A stretch of 64,000 nt of DNA, from NCBI RefSeq assembly GCF_014203235.1, contig NZ_JACHIN010000007.1:222560-286559 (forward strand), written 5' to 3'. The notes below the pieces were generated by a model that worked only from the letters and a program-made list of their open reading frames with translations, searched no databases and was not told the DNA's origin. The position numbers and the translations under genes are program-made. The DNA is from Nonomuraea endophytica (lineage in GTDB: Bacteria > Actinomycetota > Actinomycetes > Streptosporangiales > Streptosporangiaceae). Shown here piece by piece: positions 59,055 to 64,000 of this stretch (the first letter of the stretch is position 1; each line of letters starts with the position of its first letter).

Positions 59055-60018
59055 GGTGGACGAGACTCCAGTTCTGGAACAGGACCCGGCCGGGGCCGGG
59101 ATCACTCAGGCGGTCGAAGAGCAGGTCGGCGGCGGGGGTGAAGTCCATGCGGTCGGGTTCGACGAACGTCACCCGGGTGGCCGGTTCGTGCACGCCGCCG
59201 ACGGCGACGATGGCCACGTCGTCGGGCACGCGCAGGCCGAGGCTGCGCGCCGCCCAGCAGGCGGCGACCCCGGCGGAGTCGCTCAGCGCGAAGACGGCGG
59301 TGGGCCGGTCGGGCCGGTCGAGGAGCGCGAGCGCGGCGTCGTGCCCGCGTTCCCAGGAATTGTCCGTGTACGGCATGAGCCACTCCTCGGGCAGCTCCCC
59401 CAGCACATTCTGATAGGCCTCGAAACGCACCGCCCGGTAGTCGTCCTGCCCCTCGCCCGGCCAGCGGCGCAGGCAGGCGATGCGCCGGTGCCCGGCCCCG
59501 ACCAGGTATCTCATGGCCTCCTCGCAGGCCTGCAGCTCGTTGCTGCGGACCACGTCGAAGCCGTCGGGTTCGATCCCGTTGCCGAACACCAGCAGCGCCA
59601 GCCCCATCCCGACGAGCGGTTCGAGCCTGGCCTGGTCGAAGCCGCGCCGGTGCCACAGATCGATCGCGGCCCCGTCGGCGACGTGCCGGCGCAGGTAGCC
59701 CTCCCAGTCGCCCTGGACGAACATCGCGGTCGCGTACCCGTGGCGCTCGGCCACCGCCGCCAGGTCGCGGGCCAGGGCTGCGGCGAAGGGCGAGCCCGGC
59801 CGCCGAGGCACCACGTACACCTGCTCGGTCCGCCCCCGCCGCAGCCCCCGGGCGGCGAAACTGGCCGAGTAGCCGAGCTCCGCAGCGGCGGCGAGCACCC
59901 GCTCACGGGTCTCCGGCCGGGCGCGGCCGTCGTCGCGTTTGTTCAGCACATAGGAGACGGTCGCCACCGAGACACCGGCCAGGCGCGCGACGTCACGGAC
60001 GGTCGGTTTGGGCGGCAC
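59041..60018 (-). CDS. LacI-family transcriptional regulator
   Basis: 325 residues, GTG start. LacI helix-turn-helix and hinge: TVRDVARLAGVSVATVSYVL, then LAAAAELGYSASFAARGLRRG. The sensor domain follows the standard periplasmic-binding-protein plan. A perfect palindrome, GTTAAACGTTTAAC, lies 8 bp upstream of the start, so autoregulation of the LacI-sulfatase operon is likely. Confidence 0.93.
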   Translation of the reverse strand: MPPKPTVRDVARLAGVSVATVSYVLNKRDDGRARPETRERVLAAAAELGYSASFAARGLRRGRTEQVYVVPRRPGSPFAAALARDLAAVAERHGYATAMFVQGDWEGYLRRHVADGAAIDLWHRRGFDQARLEPLVGMGLALLVFGNGIEPDGFDVVRSNELQACEEAMRYLVGAGHRRIACLRRWPGEGQDDYRAVRFEAYQNVLGELPEEWLMPYTDNSWERGHDAALALLDRPDRPTAVFALSDSAGVAACWAARSLGLRVPDDVAIVAVGGVHEPATRVTFVEPDRMDFTPAADLLFDRLSDPGPGRVLFQNWSLVHRGTA

Positions 60019-60026
60019 ACGCCATT

Positions 60027-60040
60027 GTTAAACGTTTAAC
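60027..60040. promoter_or_regulatory. LacI operator (GTTAAACGTTTAAC)
   Basis: A 14-bp perfect palindrome with the central CG typical of LacI/GalR operators, 8 bp upstream of the LacI gene start. The close spacing suggests a very short or absent leader. Confidence 0.88.
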
Positions 60041-60065
60041 GCCATGCCGTCAACGGCACGTCCGC

Positions 60066-61706
60066 TCAGCCCACCCGCACGGAGATCGTGTGCCACCCGC
60101 TCGCGCCGTCCGGCGCCACCGGCGCCTTCTCCTCGGTCTGCGTACGGCCCGCCGCGTCCGTGGCCCGCACCTGGATCGTGTGCTCGCCCGGCGTGGCCTG
60201 CCAGTCGAGCGCCCACTGCCGCCAGGTGTCGGCGGTCGGCGCCTGCGCCAGCCGCGCCTGCTGCCACGCGCCGCCGTCCACCCGCACCTCGACGGCGTCC
60301 ACCCCGGTGTGCTGCGCCCACGCCACCCCCGCGATCGTGGTACGGCCCGCCGCCACCTTGGCCCCGTCCCCCGGCAGGTCGATGCGCGACTGCGTCTTGA
60401 TGGGCCCCTTGGCCGACCAGCCGCGCGGCGTCCAGTAGGCCTCGTCCCGGTCGAAGCGGGTGACCTTGATGTCGACCACCCACTTGGTGGCCGAGACGTA
60501 CCCGTACAGTCCGGGCACGACCTGCCGCACCGGGAAGCCGTGGGTGAGCGGGAGCGGCTCGCCGTTCATGCCGACGGCCAGCAGCGCGTTTCTGCCGTCC
60601 ATGACCACGTCCACCGGAGTTCCGCAGGTCCAGCCGTCGTCGGAGGTGGACAGCAGCATGTCGGCGTCGCGCTGGACGCCCGCCTCGCGCAGGACGGCGG
60701 CCAGCGGCACGCCGAGCCAGCGGGCGTTGCCGGCCAGGTCGCCGCCGACCTCGTTGGACACGCAGGTGAGCGTGACGTCGGCCTCGGTGAGGGGACGTTT
60801 GAGCAGGTCGGCGTAGGTCAGCTCGATGGGGCGGTCGACCATGCCGTGGATGCGCAGCCGCCACTCCTTGGGGTCGATCCTGGGCAGGATCAGCGCGGTA
60901 TCGACCCTATAGAAGTCCCGATTTTTCGTGACAAAGGGGGTGAGGCCGTTGAGCCGGAAGTCCACGCCCTGCGGGAGCGGCGCGGCGGGCGTGGCGGCCT
61001 TCGGCAAGGTGACACCGCCGCGGGCGGCGTCGATCGCCTCGGACCCGGACCAGGCCCGGCCCAGAAAGGTCGAGGCCCCCGCGACCACCACACCACCGGC
61101 CGCCCCGACCAGCAACCGCCGCCGATCAAAGACACTGTCAGCCCCATGAACCGTAGGCCACTCAGACGGCCCATCCCCAGCCGGTCCGTCCCCATCCGAC
61201 CCGTCCCCGGCCGGTCCGCTACCGGTCGCTCCGGGGCGGGCCGGCTCCTGAGCGACCGCCGGGGCCGTTCCGTACGCCCGCCGTACCAGAAAGCCGAGCA
61301 CCCAGATCCCCACCCCGAGCCCGGCGACGGTCGGCAGCACGTCGGCCGGACCGGCGTCAGGACGGGTCAGCGCCGCCCACACCCCGATGACGGCGAAGGC
61401 GGCCAGCCCCGCCCGGCCGTACCCGATCCGCCGGGTCGCCAGCACGCCGAGACCCGCGGCGGCCGCCGCGAGCAGCACGAGCACCCCCGCGACCAGGACG
61501 GTCTTGTCGTTCTCGCCGAACGTCGCGATGGCCCAGTCCTTGACCGGAGCGGGCGACAGGTCCACGACCGCGTCGCCCACGGCCACCACGGGAAAGGCCT
61601 CGGGCCGCACGACGGCCGCGACCAGCTGGGCCACGCCCAGCGCCACGGCCCCGGCGACGAGCCCGGCCAACGCTCCCGCCCACGCGGGAACCACACTTTT
61701 ACGCAC
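60066..61706 (-). CDS. Membrane-anchored sulfite-oxidase-like molybdopterin protein
   Basis: 546 residues. Four transmembrane helices (about 10-32, 68-90, 98-113 and 124-142), a Gly/Asp/Pro-rich linker with the repeat GPAGDG (162-180), and a fifth hydrophobic segment (198-214) come first. The molybdopterin oxidoreductase domain follows, with the molybdenum-ligand Cys315 in TLTCVSNEVGGDLAGNARWLGVP. A C-terminal Mo-co dimerisation-like domain (about 440-545) completes it. It is probably an extracytoplasmic oxidoreductase with an in-membrane electron partner; the substrate is unknown. Confidence 0.88.
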   Translation of the reverse strand: MRKSVVPAWAGALAGLVAGAVALGVAQLVAAVVRPEAFPVVAVGDAVVDLSPAPVKDWAIATFGENDKTVLVAGVLVLLAAAAAGLGVLATRRIGYGRAGLAAFAVIGVWAALTRPDAGPADVLPTVAGLGVGIWVLGFLVRRAYGTAPAVAQEPARPGATGSGPAGDGSDGDGPAGDGPSEWPTVHGADSVFDRRRLLVGAAGGVVVAGASTFLGRAWSGSEAIDAARGGVTLPKAATPAAPLPQGVDFRLNGLTPFVTKNRDFYRVDTALILPRIDPKEWRLRIHGMVDRPIELTYADLLKRPLTEADVTLTCVSNEVGGDLAGNARWLGVPLAAVLREAGVQRDADMLLSTSDDGWTCGTPVDVVMDGRNALLAVGMNGEPLPLTHGFPVRQVVPGLYGYVSATKWVVDIKVTRFDRDEAYWTPRGWSAKGPIKTQSRIDLPGDGAKVAAGRTTIAGVAWAQHTGVDAVEVRVDGGAWQQARLAQAPTADTWRQWALDWQATPGEHTIQVRATDAAGRTQTEEKAPVAPDGASGWHTISVRVG

Positions 61707-61741
61707 ACCCCGACGCTACGCCAGTGGAGGGGTGGAGGATC

Positions 61742-62334
61742 TTACGCCCTGGTTACGAGGAGTTCGCGGACGATCGGGTCGAGGGCGCGGAAGGCGCGGC
61801 CCCGGTGGCTGATGGCGTCCTTCTCCTCGGGCGAGAGCTCGGCCGCGGTACGGCTGCCGCCATCAGGCACGAAGATCGGGTCGTAGCCGAACCCGTGGGA
61901 CCCGCGGCGCTCGCGGATCAGCCGGCCGGGCAGCGTGCCCTCGACCGCCCGCGTCTCCCCGGTGGGCAGCGCGAGCGCGGCGGTGCAGGCGAAGTGCGCG
62001 GTCAGCAGCGCGTCGGGCACGTCGCCCACCTGGGCGAGCAGCAGGTCGATGTTGGCCTCGTCGGCGCCGTGGCGGCCCGCCCAGCGGGCGGAGAAGACGC
62101 CGGGCATGCCGTTGAGCACGTCGACGCAGAGCCCGGAGTCGTCGGCGACCGCGGGCAGCCCCGAGCCCTGGGCGACCGCGACGGCCTTGAGCAGGGCGTT
62201 CTCCTCGAAGGTGACGCCGGTCTCCACGACGTCCTCGATCTCGGGGAACTCCTCCAGCCCGACGATGTCGAAGCCGGCGAGGATGCGCCGCAGCTCGGCG
62301 ATCTTGCCCTTGTTGCGGGTGGCCAGAATGATCT

Positions 62335-62338
<4 letters not shown>
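61742..62338 (-). CDS. rdgB: dITP/XTP pyrophosphatase (non-canonical purine NTPase)
   Basis: 198 residues. ATRNKGKIAELRRIL near the N-terminus, TFEENALLKAVAVA, ADDSGLCVDVLNGMPGVFSARW and GFGYDPIFVP are the RdgB/HAM1 signatures. It hydrolyses ITP, dITP and XTP to keep them out of nucleic acids. Its ATG overlaps the rph stop by 4 bp (ATGA), the usual actinobacterial rph-rdgB pairing. Confidence 0.97.
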
Positions 62339-63054
<716 letters not shown>

Positions 63055-63122
63055 GCAGATCACCCTATCTCCGCGGGCGTATACCCTTGACCGCCCCCGG
63101 CCTAGACATAGATCCTTACCCA

Positions 63123-64000
63123 ATGACAACGGGGGTGTTACGAAACCCGGACTTCCTCCGATTCATGGGCTCACATCTGGCCAACGAGTTCGGAGCCAAC
63201 ATCGCACGGGTGGCCCTCCCCCTGGTCGCCGTGCTGTCGCTGCACGCGTCACCGCTCGAGGTGGGCGCGCTCGCAGCGCTGCAGTCCACCGCTTTCCTCA
63301 TCATCGGTCTGCCCGCGGGGGTGTGGGTGGACCGCATGCGCAAGCGCAGGGTGATGATGCTCGCCGACGCGGGCCGCTTCTTGTTACTGAGCAGTATTCC
63401 GCTGACCGCCGCGCTGGGCGTGCTGAGCATGCCCGTCCTCTACACCGTCGCCCTGCTCGCCGGTCTGGCCCAGGTCTTCAACGACGTCGCCGACCCGACG
63501 TACCTGCCCGCGCTGGTCGGCAAGGAAGAGCTCACCGACGGCAACGCCAAGCTGGAGGTCGTGCGCAACGGGGGCGCGCTGGCCGGTCCGAGCCTGGGGG
63601 GCGCGCTGGTGCAGCTGCTGGGGGCTCCGCGCACCATGCTGGCCACCGCGCTGGGCGCCCTGGCCTCGGTCGTCTTCCTGGGCACGATCAAGAAACCGGA
63701 TTCGGCACCCGTACGATCGGAACGTTCCCGGCTCCTGCCGGACATCGCCGTCGGCATGCGGGCCGTATGGGGTGACCAGGTGCTGCGCGCGTTCCTCGCC
63801 GCGACCGCAGCGACCAACATCTGCGTGAGCGCCGTGCTCAGCCTGTCGGTGTTGTTCCTGGCCACGGTGGTGCGACTGCCGCCCGGGTTCATCGGCGTGC
63901 TGCTCATGTCGGGCGCGATGGGGGGCCTGCTCGGCGGCGTGCTCGGCTCCTGGCTGTTCAAGAGGTACGGCCAGGCCAGGGTCACCTGGCTGGCCCTCGC
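63123..64000 (+). CDS. MFS transporter, 3'-truncated by window edge
   Basis: At least 292 residues, still open at the right edge. Hydrophobic helices recur about every 25-30 residues, and GVWVDRMRKRRVMMLADAGR (about 60-80) is MFS motif A. The LANEFGANIARVALPLVAV N-terminus matches the macrolide-efflux-like (MefA) subfamily. The ATG at 63123 is 69 bp from rph and starts the opposite strand. Substrate unknown. Confidence 0.85.
   Translation, partial: MTTGVLRNPDFLRFMGSHLANEFGANIARVALPLVAVLSLHASPLEVGALAALQSTAFLIIGLPAGVWVDRMRKRRVMMLADAGRFLLLSSIPLTAALGVLSMPVLYTVALLAGLAQVFNDVADPTYLPALVGKEELTDGNAKLEVVRNGGALAGPSLGGALVQLLGAPRTMLATALGALASVVFLGTIKKPDSAPVRSERSRLLPDIAVGMRAVWGDQVLRAFLAATAATNICVSAVLSLSVLFLATVVRLPPGFIGVLLMSGAMGGLLGGVLGSWLFKRYGQARVTWLAL

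Overview
The window is high-GC actinobacterial DNA. GTG starts, 4-bp stop/start overlaps, many one-component regulators and an Scr1-type XRE/DUF397 locus all fit a mycelial actinomycete. I favour a Streptosporangiaceae-like organism, but this is an inference from gene style, not a marker-based identification. No phage, integrase, insertion sequence or CRISPR array was seen.

Region by region. 1-10.7 kb is a minus-strand block: the 3' part of a nucleotidyltransferase-like gene, a membrane protein, a SurA-N-like lipoprotein, a secreted beta-helix protein, a D-2-hydroxyacid dehydrogenase, a sugar ABC importer (two permeases and a binding protein) and its likely DeoR/LacI-hybrid regulator. The divergent DUF2264 gene shares 12-bp operator-like motifs with the importer promoter, so these genes look like one glycan-uptake regulon. 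12.9-19.4 kb holds folD and a GntR regulator, divergent from a glutamine-synthetase-like ligase, an aldehyde dehydrogenase, a short-chain dehydrogenase and a gamma-glutamyl hydrolase. This set suits gamma-glutamylated amine or amino-alcohol catabolism. 20.2-25.2 kb encodes a LysR regulator and two secreted peptidases (M4 and M28) that are translationally coupled and carry the same C-terminal modules. 25.5-30.1 kb encodes an Na+/H+ antiporter and then a tandem glycine riboswitch that leads into gcvT, gcvH and sdaA.

30.4-34.5 kb is an accessory island of small genes with an extended Scr1-like cluster: a duplicated-domain protein, DUF6879, XRE/DUF5753, two unknowns and DUF397. 34.9-49.9 kb is a patchwork of regulator/enzyme pairs (HxlR/SDR, TetR/VOC with two palindromic operators, GlxA-like/MFS, MerR), a secreted PKD metalloprotease, a Cys-rich 28-residue microprotein, an alkaline-shock-type membrane pair, a GNAT enzyme and an erythromycin-esterase-like protein. 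50-64 kb is more conserved: bcp, tRNA-Leu(UAG), a histidine kinase/response regulator with a MacB-like ABC exporter, a papain-fold toxin with a YrhB-type immunity partner, a LacI/sulfatase pair, a sulfite-oxidase-like membrane protein, rdgB, rph and the start of an MFS gene.

The most unusual feature is a recurring pattern in the first 43 kb. At many gene 3' ends there is a locus-specific tandem repeat of 15-28 bp whose first unit contains the gene's own last codons and stop codon. Different genes have different units. Two similar arrays are translated in frame. A separate 117-bp hairpin-rich element occurs twice in opposite orientations (30.2 and 50.0 kb).
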